Part shown: in pieces, positions 52,241 through 61,271 of the stretch
Position numbering within the stretch: the stretch's first letter is position 1
Layout: every line of letters starts with the position of its first letter
NCBI GenBank assembly: GCA_934772045.1
Contig: CAKVMH010000001.1
Location: 1-64,000, forward strand
DNA: 64,000 bases
Direction of reading: 5' to 3'
DNA from: an uncultured Clostridia bacterium
GTDB lineage: Bacteria > Bacillota > Clostridia > Christensenellales > UBA1242
Program-made: the position numbers and the translations under genes
The notes under the pieces: generated by a model
The model's input: only the letters and a program-made list of their open reading frames with translations
Told to the model about the DNA's origin: nothing
The model's database searches: none

Positions 52241-53245
52241 CTATTTTGTAGTGATTTCTTTTGAAACAACATCATAAGATGTGTTGTTGTTGATTGTTGC
52301 ATTGTGCCCGTCAACAAGGTAAACACCAATTGCATTGCCGTGGTCACTTGTGATTGTTGCATTTGTAATTGTAACAGTAGGTTCACCACCTGGATAATCC
52401 ATTGCATCAACACAAATAGCATCGCCTGTTGAAGTTGCACCGCCATGCCTATTTTCATAGTCTGCCTTAGCACCCTTTGCGTGAAGTGTTGCGCCATTAA
52501 TTGTTGTTGTGCCACATTTAATGTAAAGTGCTGTATCTGCGGTGATTGTTGCTGCACCAATATTTAATGTGCCGATGTTTTGCATATAAATACCAATTTC
52601 GCCACCTTCAATTTTTGCGCCATCATTAATTTCAATTGTGTATCCGCCTTTACCAGCTGTACCATTTGCACTTAAAACCGCTGTTAAACCTTCAGCTTTC
52701 AATGTGCCATAAACATATGCTTTTGAATTTGCGTCTTCAATTGTAATAGCGTTATTTGTTGTGCCACCAATTTTATTTGCAACGATTGTGCAATTATTTG
52801 CAACTGTAACTTCTCCGCCTTTTTGCACCCAAACACCCCATTTTTGTGTTTCAAGTGTGCCATTTTGTAACTTTAAAGTTGTATTTGCTTTCCTTGCAGC
52901 CAAGTCAAAACCGCCAGCTTGTGAGCTAAGTTTGTGCCCGCCCAGGTCAATTAACATATTTACGTCAATTGAAATATACCCTGTTAAAGTATAATCTTTC
53001 ATCAAAGTAATTTCGTCACCGTCTTCCAAACTGTCAACTAATTCGGTTGTGAAATAGTCCACGTATCTAACTTCTTCGCCTTCCTTAATCTTAAGAACTG
53101 CTTTGTCGCTTACAGCACCACATTCGCACAAAAAGTCGTCACCAAAACTATGTTGATGTTTATCGCATGCTGTCAAAGTAAACAATGCACTAACCATCAA
53201 GCAAAGTGTAAGCAAAAAACCTAATAATGTCTTTTTCTTTGTCAT
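52241..53245 (-). CDS. Secreted lipoprotein with right-handed beta-helix
   Basis: 334 residues. Lipoprotein signal with lipobox LTAC at about residue 27 followed by DKHQH. After CECGA (a possible metal site), residues about 75-330 contain repeated rungs such as ITLMKDYTLTGYISIDVNMLIDLGG, VTVANNCTIVAN, AYVYGTLKA, LNIGAATITADTALYIK, TINGATLHAKG, typical of parallel beta-helix surface proteins. No catalytic set of a pectate lyase is visible. Probably a cell-surface adhesion or binding protein. Confidence 0.8.
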   Translation of the reverse strand: MTKKKTLLGFLLTLCLMVSALFTLTACDKHQHSFGDDFLCECGAVSDKAVLKIKEGEEVRYVDYFTTELVDSLEDGDEITLMKDYTLTGYISIDVNMLIDLGGHKLSSQAGGFDLAARKANTTLKLQNGTLETQKWGVWVQKGGEVTVANNCTIVANKIGGTTNNAITIEDANSKAYVYGTLKAEGLTAVLSANGTAGKGGYTIEINDGAKIEGGEIGIYMQNIGTLNIGAATITADTALYIKCGTTTINGATLHAKGAKADYENRHGGATSTGDAICVDAMDYPGGEPTVTITNATITSDHGNAIGVYLVDGHNATINNNTSYDVVSKEITTK

Positions 53246-53365
53246 AAATCCCCCTTTAAAATGTTGTCCACTTTTATTGTATTCAACACACCTAGTCTAA
53301 CAAATTGTTGTTATCTAAGCAACTTAATTTGATATAGATTTCAATTTATTTCAAAAAGATTTTGT

Positions 53366-55627
53366 TTATCTTTTCCTTTTTTGTCGGTTTTTGTCGAAAT
53401 TTCTGCTTTCCTTTTTGGTTTTCTTTTGACTTTTCCTTGTTGCCTGTTTTCCTTTGCCTTTTGTGGACTTTGTGTGTTTAGTGTTTAGGTTTTGTTTTTT
53501 GCTTTTATTCACAACAAAAGCACCTAATTTAAGCCCTGTATCAGCAAGAGTGAAATCAATTTGACGCAGTTGTGTGTTTGTGTTTGCAACAATGATGTTA
53601 ATCTTGTCACCAATTGTATAGGTGTGTGTTTCACCTTTTAAACTTAAACTCATGTCATCATAGACATAGTTGTCCATTGGCAAATCTTCTGCACGAACCA
53701 AACCTTCAACGCCATTCTCAAGTTCAACAAAAATGCCAAATTCTTGCACACCAGAAATTGTGCCAGTAAATTGCTCGCCCAAAAATTTGTGCATGTACAG
53801 TGCTTTTTTGTAATCATCAACTTCGCGCTCTGCTTGGTCAGCATTCTTTTCAGTAGCACTTGCTTGTTCGCTTGCGCGTGCAACAATCGGTGGATATTTT
53901 CGTTTTAATTCGTCCAATGGCACACCGTTTAAGTACTGCTTAATTATGCGGTGTATCATTAAATCTGGATAACGCCTAATTGGGCTTGTGAAATGGCAGT
54001 AAAATTCACTTGCAAGCCCAAAATGCCCTAAACATTCGGGTGCATAGCGCGCCTTCATCATGCTTCTTAAAAGCAATTTCATCATTGTTGTTTCACCAGG
54101 CATGCCCAAAATCTTTTTGGTGGTTTGTTGGAACGCCATCGGCTTGTCGCCTTCTTTATCCAACGAATTTGCAACACCAAAATTGTTTAAAATGTTGGTT
54201 ATGCGCAACAATTTATCCGCATCTGGTTTTTCATGTACACGATAGATGAATGGCAGTTTTATGTCAAAGAACTGCTTTGCCACACATTCATTTGCAAGTA
54301 TCATTAAACTTTCAATTACTTCATGTGCTTCATCTTGCGTGCGCTTTTCAATGCTTACTATTTCACCTGCATCGTTTTCCAAAATGTAAGGCTCAGGCAA
54401 ATTAAAGCGAATTTCACCGCGTGATTCACGCTGAATTTTTAATTTGGCTGAAATTTGTTGATAAGTCAAAATATCATCATAAACATCGCTGTATTTTTCT
54501 TTTAATAAATTGTCGCCATTAATTATGCCCATAACTTCGGTGTACGTCATTCTGTGCGAGGAACAAATCACGCCTTCATGCACACTGCTTTCCAGCACTC
54601 GCGCATTTTCGTCTAACACGATTTCTACTGTCAAAGTTAAGCGGTTGACACCTTCGTTAAGCGAACATATGCCGTTAGAAAGTTCTTTTGGAAGCATAGG
54701 TATCACTTGATTTGAAAAGTATACACTCGTTCCCCTTTCAAAAGCGGTTTTATCCAGCGCACAATTTTCAGTAACATACTGGCTTACATCTGCAATATGT
54801 ACATAAAGTTTATATCCATTCCCAAATTTTTCAATAGCCAATGCATCGTCAAAGTCGCGTGCATCTTCGCCGTCGATTGTAATAACCCTTTGTTTTGTGT
54901 AGTCGGCGCGTTTTTTGTATTTGCGTAAATCTACTGTTTGGTTAATGTTTTTTGCTTCTGTCAATGTCTTTTGATCAAATTTATCTTGCAAATTGAACGA
55001 GCGAATAATTGAAAGTTGTTCGGCTTTTGGCTGATTTGCTTTACCCAATATTTCCACAATCTTGCCATGCGCAATGTTGGTGCCTATGCTGTTTATGTCT
55101 AGTTCCACCCAAACTTTTTGGTTGTTTTGTGCATTTAGTGCGTCGCCTTTATATATCCTAATTCGTGGCAACCTTACATCATCAGGGAAAACCACATCTT
55201 TTGATTTACCTGAAATAAATGTGCCAACCACATGCGTGGTGTTGCGTTTCAAAACTTTAACAACCCTTGCTTCAATGTCTTGCTCGGCATTGGTGTTAGT
55301 TATTTCCACTAAGCATAAATCGCCATCAAATGCGCCATTAATTGCAAATGCGGGTATGAAAAAGTCAGGGTAATTTTCCACTTTTGCAAAGCCATAACCC
55401 TTTTTGTTTACACTTACAACCGCAGTTAAATAACCCCTGTCGGCAGAAATTGAAATTTTATCATTTTCATCCAAAAACAAAACACCAGTTTCAATCAAGG
55501 CATTAATTTCATTTTTTAAATCAATATCCGCTTTGTTTGTTATTTTTTTTAACTTTTTAACCAATGTATCTAAACTATAATAACTTAACTTTTCTTGCCT
55601 AATGAGGTTGACCAAATTTAATTCCAT
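53366..55627 (-). CDS. rnr: Ribonuclease R
   Basis: 753 residues. Processive 3'-5' exonuclease that degrades structured RNA and, with tmRNA/SmpB, faulty mRNA. In order: N-terminal helical and cold-shock domains (GYGFAKVENYPDFFIPAFAINGAFDGDL), the RNB catalytic core with ITIDGEDARDFDDALAIEK supplying the metal-binding aspartates, then S1 (FTGTISGVQEFGIFVELENGVEGLV) and a lysine-rich tail. TAAAAT (55634-55639) ends 6 nt before ATG. Neighbour order secG-rnr-smpB-ssrA is the usual one in Firmicutes. Confidence 0.96.
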   Translation of the reverse strand: MELNLVNLIRQEKLSYYSLDTLVKKLKKITNKADIDLKNEINALIETGVLFLDENDKISISADRGYLTAVVSVNKKGYGFAKVENYPDFFIPAFAINGAFDGDLCLVEITNTNAEQDIEARVVKVLKRNTTHVVGTFISGKSKDVVFPDDVRLPRIRIYKGDALNAQNNQKVWVELDINSIGTNIAHGKIVEILGKANQPKAEQLSIIRSFNLQDKFDQKTLTEAKNINQTVDLRKYKKRADYTKQRVITIDGEDARDFDDALAIEKFGNGYKLYVHIADVSQYVTENCALDKTAFERGTSVYFSNQVIPMLPKELSNGICSLNEGVNRLTLTVEIVLDENARVLESSVHEGVICSSHRMTYTEVMGIINGDNLLKEKYSDVYDDILTYQQISAKLKIQRESRGEIRFNLPEPYILENDAGEIVSIEKRTQDEAHEVIESLMILANECVAKQFFDIKLPFIYRVHEKPDADKLLRITNILNNFGVANSLDKEGDKPMAFQQTTKKILGMPGETTMMKLLLRSMMKARYAPECLGHFGLASEFYCHFTSPIRRYPDLMIHRIIKQYLNGVPLDELKRKYPPIVARASEQASATEKNADQAEREVDDYKKALYMHKFLGEQFTGTISGVQEFGIFVELENGVEGLVRAEDLPMDNYVYDDMSLSLKGETHTYTIGDKINIIVANTNTQLRQIDFTLADTGLKLGAFVVNKSKKQNLNTKHTKSTKGKGKQATRKSQKKTKKESRNFDKNRQKRKR

Positions 55628-55794
55628 AATTTGATTTTATCAAAAATTAAAAAAAAATACTAATAAATAGCACTTAAATAATCTTTTGGCTTTAAATTTA
55701 CCTTATTTTAATGCTTAAAGCATGAAAAAGGAGCCATACAACAAACATAAAGCCCCTTTTAACTAATAATTCCAAATACTTAAAACCCTAAATT

Positions 55795-56097
55795 TTAGAA
55801 CATTGTAGGTATTTTTACTAAGATCCAATAGATTATGCAGAACAAAGCAATCACGCCAACAATGATGTAAGCCAATTTTGTTATTCTACCTTCACGTGAA
55901 CCGCCTTTGTTTTGTGCATAATAACTGTCTTGATTGCCAGTTATAACATTGCCAGAATCACCGTCGCCATTAATTTGCATAAACACAAGCACAACAAGTG
56001 CCAATGCCAAAATTGCCAAAATAACCAAACAAACACTTTCCAAAACTGGAAAAGATTTTGTTATCCATTGTGGAACTGTGCCTAAAACATAACTCAT
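55795..56097 (-). CDS. secG: Preprotein translocase subunit SecG
   Basis: 100 residues from the ATG at 56097, chosen because GGAGGA lies 5 nt upstream. Two membrane helices (SVCLVILAILALALVVLVFMQ and LAYIIVGVIALFCIIYWIL) with an SecG-type polar loop (GDGDSGNVITGNQDSYYAQNKGGSREGRI). Forms the SecYEG export channel with SecY and SecE. Followed by rnr as in Bacillus. Confidence 0.85.
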   Translation of the reverse strand: MSYVLGTVPQWITKSFPVLESVCLVILAILALALVVLVFMQINGDGDSGNVITGNQDSYYAQNKGGSREGRITKLAYIIVGVIALFCIIYWILVKIPTMF

Positions 56098-56195
56098 AAG
56101 TCCTCCAAACTGATGAAACTTGCAAACCTCTAACAATTTCAATTTAAGAAATACTGAGATTAGCAAAACATTCTTTTTTAAATTTTTGCAAGGTA

Positions 56196-56224
56196 ATTAT
56201 ATCACATCTAAATGTTATTGACAA
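56196..56224 (-). promoter_or_regulatory. Promoter of secG
   Basis: Minus strand -35 TTGTCA (56219-56224), 17-bp spacer, -10 TATAAT (56196-56201). Confidence 0.75.
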
Positions 56225-56238
56225 GCAATTTCCGCAAA

Positions 56239-56460
56239 TTAATGCCTTAAAGCTGTCAAATAAATTAAAAGTGCAAACATTAAAATAGCCAAAACCAAAA
56301 GCCCCAACTTTTCAAAGTTCTTTTGTTTGCCGTCATACGCCTTGAAGAAATTCATAACACAAAGTAAAATACCAGACACTAAACAGACAAAAATTGTAAT
56401 AAACCAAATGGTATGCATGTTTTGAATGAAATTTACAAATTGATAATATGCAGCTTTCAT
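56239..56460 (-). CDS. Small two-helix membrane protein
   Basis: 73 residues, two predicted membrane helices (IWFITIFVCLVSGILLCVMNFF and LGLLVLAILMFALLIYLTAL) with a short basic loop. AAAGGAT ribosome site. Upstream promoter at 56502-56530 (TTGACA, 17 bp, TAAAAT). I do not recognise the family. It precedes secG but the latter has its own promoter. Confidence 0.7.
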   Translation of the reverse strand: MKAAYYQFVNFIQNMHTIWFITIFVCLVSGILLCVMNFFKAYDGKQKNFEKLGLLVLAILMFALLIYLTALRH

Positions 56461-56501
56461 AACTATCCTTTTAACCTGGGTACACCCTTAAATTTAACTT
56501 G

Positions 56502-56530
56502 ATTTTAGCAAATTATTGCGCGTTTGTCAA
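56502..56530 (-). promoter_or_regulatory. Promoter of the small membrane protein gene
   Basis: Minus strand -35 TTGACA (56525-56530), 17-bp spacer, -10 TAAAAT (56502-56507). Confidence 0.8.
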
Positions 56531-56620
56531 TGGTAAAAATTAATTAACAAAACATACGCTGAACATTTACAAATTGAACCTTTAACCAAATGTAAATAAT
56601 TTAACTTGCAATATTTAAAT

Positions 56621-58090
56621 TTACTTTACCAAACTTTCACCTTCAAAGCTTGGGTTTGGTTCAACCCCCATCAAACTTAAAAATGTTGGTGCGACATCTT
56701 TTAATTCACCTTTCTTTTTTAATTTATGAGGCTTGCTATCCACAACCGCAAACATAACTCGGTTTAATGTGTGTGCATAATGTGGTTCGCCATTAGGATA
56801 ACGCATTTGCTCGCTGTTACCATGGTCGGCAGTTATAACCACAAAATAGTCTTTTAATTGTGCAAATTTAACGATTTTTTCCACACATTTATCCAAAAAA
56901 TCAAGCGACTTCACAACTGCATCATAATCACCTGTATGTCCAATCATGTCTGGGTTGGAAAAGTTTACAATTACGGCATCATAACCATCCTTCATTGCTT
57001 CAATTGTTTCCTGCGTAATTTTGTTGGCTTGCATGTGTGGTGTTTTGTTAAAATGTGTCACTTTTGCAGTTGGCACATGTATGCGGTCTTCATTTTTAAA
57101 AGGTGGTTCATATTCCCCATTCAAAAAGTAAGTTACATGCGCGTACTTTGTGCTTTCACTTATTTTAACCTGCCTTAAATTCAGCTTCGAAAGGTGCTCA
57201 CTCAAAGTGTTTTTAACTATTTGTTTTGGATAAAAAACTTTTGTTTTTGCAGTTGCAACATTTGCCATAGTGGCAATTTTTACATGCTTTTCTGCCACCA
57301 TTTTTACAATTTGGCGTAGTCTGTCTTCGCGGAAATTAAAGAAAATCACATAGTCATTTTTATTTAAACTTATATCTTCTTTCGTTTTAACATGGATAGG
57401 TTTAACAAATTCATCGGTTACACTATGCTTGTGTTGATCAGCCAAATATGCTTCAATTTCATTATCTAATATGCAGTTTTCGCTGTTAAACATTGCACTC
57501 ACTGCCAATTCGGTTCGATCTAAATTATTTTCCCTGTCCATCGCCCACGCTCGCCCAGACACACTTGCAATTTCGCAATTTTGTGTTGATGCAATATGTT
57601 TTCTTAACTCGCGCAAGTATTTTAAACTATCTGCACTGCCACAATCACGCCCGTCAGTTATAAGGTGTAAATAAATATGTTTTGCTTTCCCGCTAAAAAT
57701 ACGCATAAGTTCGTAACAATGCTCTATGTTGCTGTGGATATTTTTATCGCTCATCAACCCAACCAAATGCACATCAGCTTTGCCAGTTACAACATCATTT
57801 TCCACTTGTTTCAGCGTTAAATTATTCTCAAATTTATGCGCTAAAATTTCGTCCCTAATTAATTTTGCTGTTGCAGGCACAACTCTACCTGCACCGATTG
57901 TCAAATGCCCAACTTCGCTTCCGCCCATTTCGCCAGCAAAAAGCCCAACTGCTTCACTGTCAGTTTTTAAAAGTGAAATGTTTGTTTTTAAGCTTTTTAA
58001 AAATGGTGTATTCGCATTAGCGACGGCATTAAATTTATCCGCCTTGCCTTCGCCATACCCATCTAAGATAATTAAAACACCCTTTTTCAT
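56621..58090 (-). CDS. gpmI: 2,3-bisphosphoglycerate-independent phosphoglycerate mutase
   Basis: 489 residues from ATG 58090 (GGGGGTT upstream). Converts 3- to 2-phosphoglycerate in glycolysis using two metal ions. Motifs: LIILDGYGEG, GGSEVGHLTIGAGRV with the catalytic serine, HLITDGRDCGS, NFREDRLRQ, NPDMIGHTGD and ITADHGNSEQM. Starts 52 bp after pgk on the same strand, so the two make a glycolytic operon. Confidence 0.96.
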   Translation of the reverse strand: MKKGVLIILDGYGEGKADKFNAVANANTPFLKSLKTNISLLKTDSEAVGLFAGEMGGSEVGHLTIGAGRVVPATAKLIRDEILAHKFENNLTLKQVENDVVTGKADVHLVGLMSDKNIHSNIEHCYELMRIFSGKAKHIYLHLITDGRDCGSADSLKYLRELRKHIASTQNCEIASVSGRAWAMDRENNLDRTELAVSAMFNSENCILDNEIEAYLADQHKHSVTDEFVKPIHVKTKEDISLNKNDYVIFFNFREDRLRQIVKMVAEKHVKIATMANVATAKTKVFYPKQIVKNTLSEHLSKLNLRQVKISESTKYAHVTYFLNGEYEPPFKNEDRIHVPTAKVTHFNKTPHMQANKITQETIEAMKDGYDAVIVNFSNPDMIGHTGDYDAVVKSLDFLDKCVEKIVKFAQLKDYFVVITADHGNSEQMRYPNGEPHYAHTLNRVMFAVVDSKPHKLKKKGELKDVAPTFLSLMGVEPNPSFEGESLVK

Positions 58091-58142
58091 ATTAACCCCC
58101 AAAAAGAAAAGGACACAATAAATGTGCCCAATTCAAATAAAA

Positions 58143-59324
58143 TTAAACATTGTCAATCAATTCAATACAAGGCAATTTTTTACCCTGCAACAGTGTAAGG
58201 CTTGCCCCGCCACCTGTTGATAAATGAGTAATGCGCTTAGCATACCCTAAATTTTGAATGGACGCTATGCTATCACCGCCACCAATCATGGTAACAGCCT
58301 TGCTTTTTGCAACATATTTTGCAATTTTATTTGTGCCTTTTTTGAACCTGTCGTATTCATACACGCCCAAAGGTCCATTCCAAACAATGGTTTTTGCCTT
58401 TTTGATTGCTTTTTTGAACATTTTAACAGTCTTAGGCCCAATATCCATACCTTGATACGATTCATCAAAGAAACCACTTATAAAACGCTTGCTTTCAGCA
58501 TCTTCGCTAAAATCTTTTGCACCGATGTTATCAGTCGGCAACACAATTTTAACACCTTTTTCTTTCGCTTTATCTAAAATTTCCTTTGCTAAATCAAGTT
58601 TAGAATTATCAACAATAGAGTTGCCCACAGCACCACCAATTGCCTTAACAAATGTGTAAGCCATGCCACCGCCAATCAAAATTGTGTCGGCAACATTAAG
58701 CAAGTTTTCAACAACTGGAAGTTTATCTGCGACTTTAGCCCCACCCAAAATAGCCACAAATGGATGACTTGGGTTATTCATAATCTTATCAAACATTTCA
58801 AGTTCATGCTCAACCAAGAATCCAATAACAGATGGCAACAATTTTGCAATGCCATAAGTTGACGCGTGTTTGCGGTGTGCGGTTGCAAATGCTTCAAACA
58901 CGTAAATATCCGCAAGTGAAGCAAGGTGAGAAGCAAACTCTGCGCTGTTCTTTTCTTCTTCTGGATAAAAGCGAATATTTTCCAACATCAACACATCGCC
59001 TTGGTGCATTTTATCGATCATTTCCTTAGTGCTGTCTGCCAACACATCTTCGGCAAAAGAAATCGGCTTGTCCAACAATTTGCTAAGCCTTGAAAGCACT
59101 GGACGCAATGAAAGTTTGCTGTCCACTTGCCCATTTGGCCTGCCCAAATGAGAACATAAAATAACCTTAGCATTATGTTCAATCAAATAATTAATGGTAG
59201 GTAATGTTGCAACAATGCGTTCATCATCAACGATTTTCAAATCAGCATTAATAGGCACGTTGTAGTCAACCCTGACAAACACGCGCTTATCTGCAACATC
59301 GATATCTCTAATTGTTTTTTTCAT
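58143..59324 (-). CDS. pgk: Phosphoglycerate kinase
   Basis: 393 residues from ATG 59324, with GGGAG upstream. Transfers phosphate from 1,3-bisphosphoglycerate to ADP. Motifs: RVFVRVDYNVPIN, LCSHLGRP, GDVLMLENIRFYPEE, AILGGAKVADKL, LIGGGMAYTF, WNGPLGVYEYDRF and STGGGASLTLLQGK. Followed directly by gpmI. No gap gene is adjacent. The 430 bp upstream (59325-59754) is AT-rich; I see only a weak TTGAAA...TATAAG promoter near 59490-59512 and no gene. Confidence 0.97.
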   Translation of the reverse strand: MKKTIRDIDVADKRVFVRVDYNVPINADLKIVDDERIVATLPTINYLIEHNAKVILCSHLGRPNGQVDSKLSLRPVLSRLSKLLDKPISFAEDVLADSTKEMIDKMHQGDVLMLENIRFYPEEEKNSAEFASHLASLADIYVFEAFATAHRKHASTYGIAKLLPSVIGFLVEHELEMFDKIMNNPSHPFVAILGGAKVADKLPVVENLLNVADTILIGGGMAYTFVKAIGGAVGNSIVDNSKLDLAKEILDKAKEKGVKIVLPTDNIGAKDFSEDAESKRFISGFFDESYQGMDIGPKTVKMFKKAIKKAKTIVWNGPLGVYEYDRFKKGTNKIAKYVAKSKAVTMIGGGDSIASIQNLGYAKRITHLSTGGGASLTLLQGKKLPCIELIDNV

Positions 59325-59754
59325 AACCAACTCCCAAAGGCGTCATTTTTTAATCTCAATAACATCTAATAACCATTGTCATAAATCGGCAAACCAAAAT
59401 TAAAAATTTAAATAAAGTTTTTGATTAAATTTATGACACATTGTGGAAAAGATAAAAAACCTATTCCACCCCTAGAATACATACACTTATAATAACATAA
59501 CTTATTTAAATTTCAAAACTATTTTTTACAAAATTGAAAATTTTTTCTATTTTCATTAAAAAAATTCTAATTTCAAAGTTTGATTTATTAGAATTTTAAT
59601 TTAAGTATCCACTGGCATGTCTTGCCCGCAAATATGTAAAAGGAAATAGAATTTATAGTTCTAATTTAAAGCAACAAATGCAAGAATTATAAATTGCGAA
59701 TTTAAACCAAAGTAAAATCAATCTTGCAAACAAAAAAGAACTTTGCAAATAGGG

Positions 59755-60306
59755 TTAAATTTTAAAAACACTAACCTTATAAAAGTTTGTTTTTAATGTT
59801 CGATTATTAACCAATAAACTGCCGTGTTTATTGCAAAAAATGTAAATCTTATTTTTTGAGCAGTGCGCAATATTCGGTTTTATATGTTCGTTTGAAAGAA
59901 TAATTTTATGGTTTTTAAAATAGTTTGTGGTTTTGTCGCCAACCACAAAAGAACATTTTGTTCGTCCGTGGCACACTTGTCGATTGTTTTCGTTTCCCAT
60001 AATGTCAATTTTAACACCGTATTTAAGGTTCGACATATACACCTTTTCGCCGTCACAAACAATAAGCCCTTTTGTTTTGATTCCTTGCCTTACAACATTT
60101 ATCCCCGCCACCACAACAGCCTTTAAACTGGAAGACAAAAACATAAGTTCCTTGGTAACCAAACCATAATCTAGCAACTCGTCTTTTAAAATATAATCAT
60201 AAATAATGCCAAAGTTAAAAATAAGCAAATTGCATTGCTTTAACTTGGCAAAATGGTTAAGATAAAACGACTTATAACTGCCCCCAGAAACACAAACAAT
60301 CTTCAT
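59755..60306 (-). CDS. Hypothetical, possibly degenerate carbon-nitrogen hydrolase
   Basis: 183 residues. The central SSSLKAVVVAGINVVRQGIKTKGLIVCDGEKVYMS recalls the strand order of nitrilase-type proteins, but the Glu-Lys-Cys catalytic triad cannot be located. No signal or membrane segment. It may be a shortened or inactive family member conserved in this lineage. Adjacent to an ArsR regulator on the same strand with a 30-bp gap, so possibly co-transcribed. Confidence 0.5.
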   Translation of the reverse strand: MKIVCVSGGSYKSFYLNHFAKLKQCNLLIFNFGIIYDYILKDELLDYGLVTKELMFLSSSLKAVVVAGINVVRQGIKTKGLIVCDGEKVYMSNLKYGVKIDIMGNENNRQVCHGRTKCSFVVGDKTTNYFKNHKIILSNEHIKPNIAHCSKNKIYIFCNKHGSLLVNNRTLKTNFYKVSVFKI

Positions 60307-60336
60307 ACTTTATAGTATGAAAATTTTTTCAATTTG

Positions 60337-60651
60337 CTAAATACATTCTGCACCGGCGTTTAAAACCTGCTCAATTCCTTCTTGCCTTATGTAGTAGACA
60401 ATATTTTTGCCAGTGCGTGCCGACTCCACAATATTGAGCGCTTTCAAAATTTTCAATTGATGGCTTATTGTCGTTTGGTTAGTTTCTAACACCACGGCAA
60501 TATCCCCAACACACAGCGGTTTAAGTGTCAATAGGATAATAATTTTAAGCCTTGTGTCGTCACTGAAAGCGTAAAAGAAACTAGCGAAATTTTTTAGTTC
60601 AACAGCCTTTGGCAAATGCTTTTTTAAATTTATTTCTTCACTTATTTCCAT
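60337..60651 (-). CDS. ArsR-family transcriptional regulator
   Basis: 104 residues. Winged helix of the ArsR/SmtB type: FSDDTRLKIIILLTLKPLCVGDIAVVLETNQTTISHQLKILKALNIVESARTGKNIVYYI. The CVCDL metal motif is changed to CVGDI, so only one of the two usual cysteines remains, and the sensed signal may be something other than arsenite or lead. Target genes unknown. Confidence 0.88.
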   Translation of the reverse strand: MEISEEINLKKHLPKAVELKNFASFFYAFSDDTRLKIIILLTLKPLCVGDIAVVLETNQTTISHQLKILKALNIVESARTGKNIVYYIRQEGIEQVLNAGAECI

Positions 60652-60755
60652 AGAAATAACTTTAACAAATAATATATTTTAACAAAATTATTCACATTGT
60701 TTTTTGCTGTCGAATAAATACAAATAACATAAAAATATGAATAAGGAGCAAGAAA

Positions 60756-60944
60756 ATGAATATAAACGCGTTTTATATTTTGTTCGCAATTTTAATTGCG
60801 ATAATTGCACAAGCGACAAACACTGATTTAGCCAACAACACCACCTTCCTGCTTTTATTATTACTTGCACTTGGCGCGTATGGTCAAAACAGCAACAATA
60901 ACAACAATTGCTATGTTTACGGTCAACAACGCAGTTTTATCTAA
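60756..60944 (+). CDS. Small membrane peptide with Asn-rich tail
   Basis: 62 residues, AAGGAG ribosome site. Two hydrophobic stretches (FYILFAILIAIIAQA and FLLLLLLALGAYG) and a tail QNSNNNNNCYVYGQQ. It resembles small sporulation or envelope peptides of Firmicutes only in size and composition; no family is assigned. Confidence 0.6.
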   Translation: MNINAFYILFAILIAIIAQATNTDLANNTTFLLLLLLALGAYGQNSNNNNNCYVYGQQRSFI

Positions 60945-60979
60945 TCGAAAAAATAATTATACATAAATTAAATAATTAT

Positions 60980-61025
60980 AATTAATAAACCAATTTATCT
61001 CGCATTCTTTAATTTATAAGGTTTA
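60980..61025. repeat. Repeat family 2, single degenerate unit
   Basis: AATAAACCAATTTATCTCGC, then TTTAATTTATAAGGTTTACA: a hairpin-like match to the units at 49039. Confidence 0.45.
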
Positions 61026-61084
61026 CAGATAATCAGAAAACAAATTTTTTTCACATAAACTCATAAATATGATTTGTTGTTTAA

Positions 61085-61118
61085 AAAATACAAAAAATCC
61101 ACGATGTGTGGATTTTTC
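61085..61118. terminator. Terminator between the small peptide gene and trpS
   Basis: Stem AAAAATCCAC / GTGGATTTTT with loop GATGT. The rest of 60945-61271 shows no gene. Confidence 0.7.
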
Positions 61119-61271
61119 ATTTTCTAACAATAAATCTTAAATTATTATTGTGCATACAAACTATTTTTACTGGCGAAAACAAATATTTTAGTTATTATAT
61201 TAAATGTTTTGTATGCAATGATTTTATTTTAATTTTTAATAAGTATATTTTATCATTAATTTTTTATTAAT

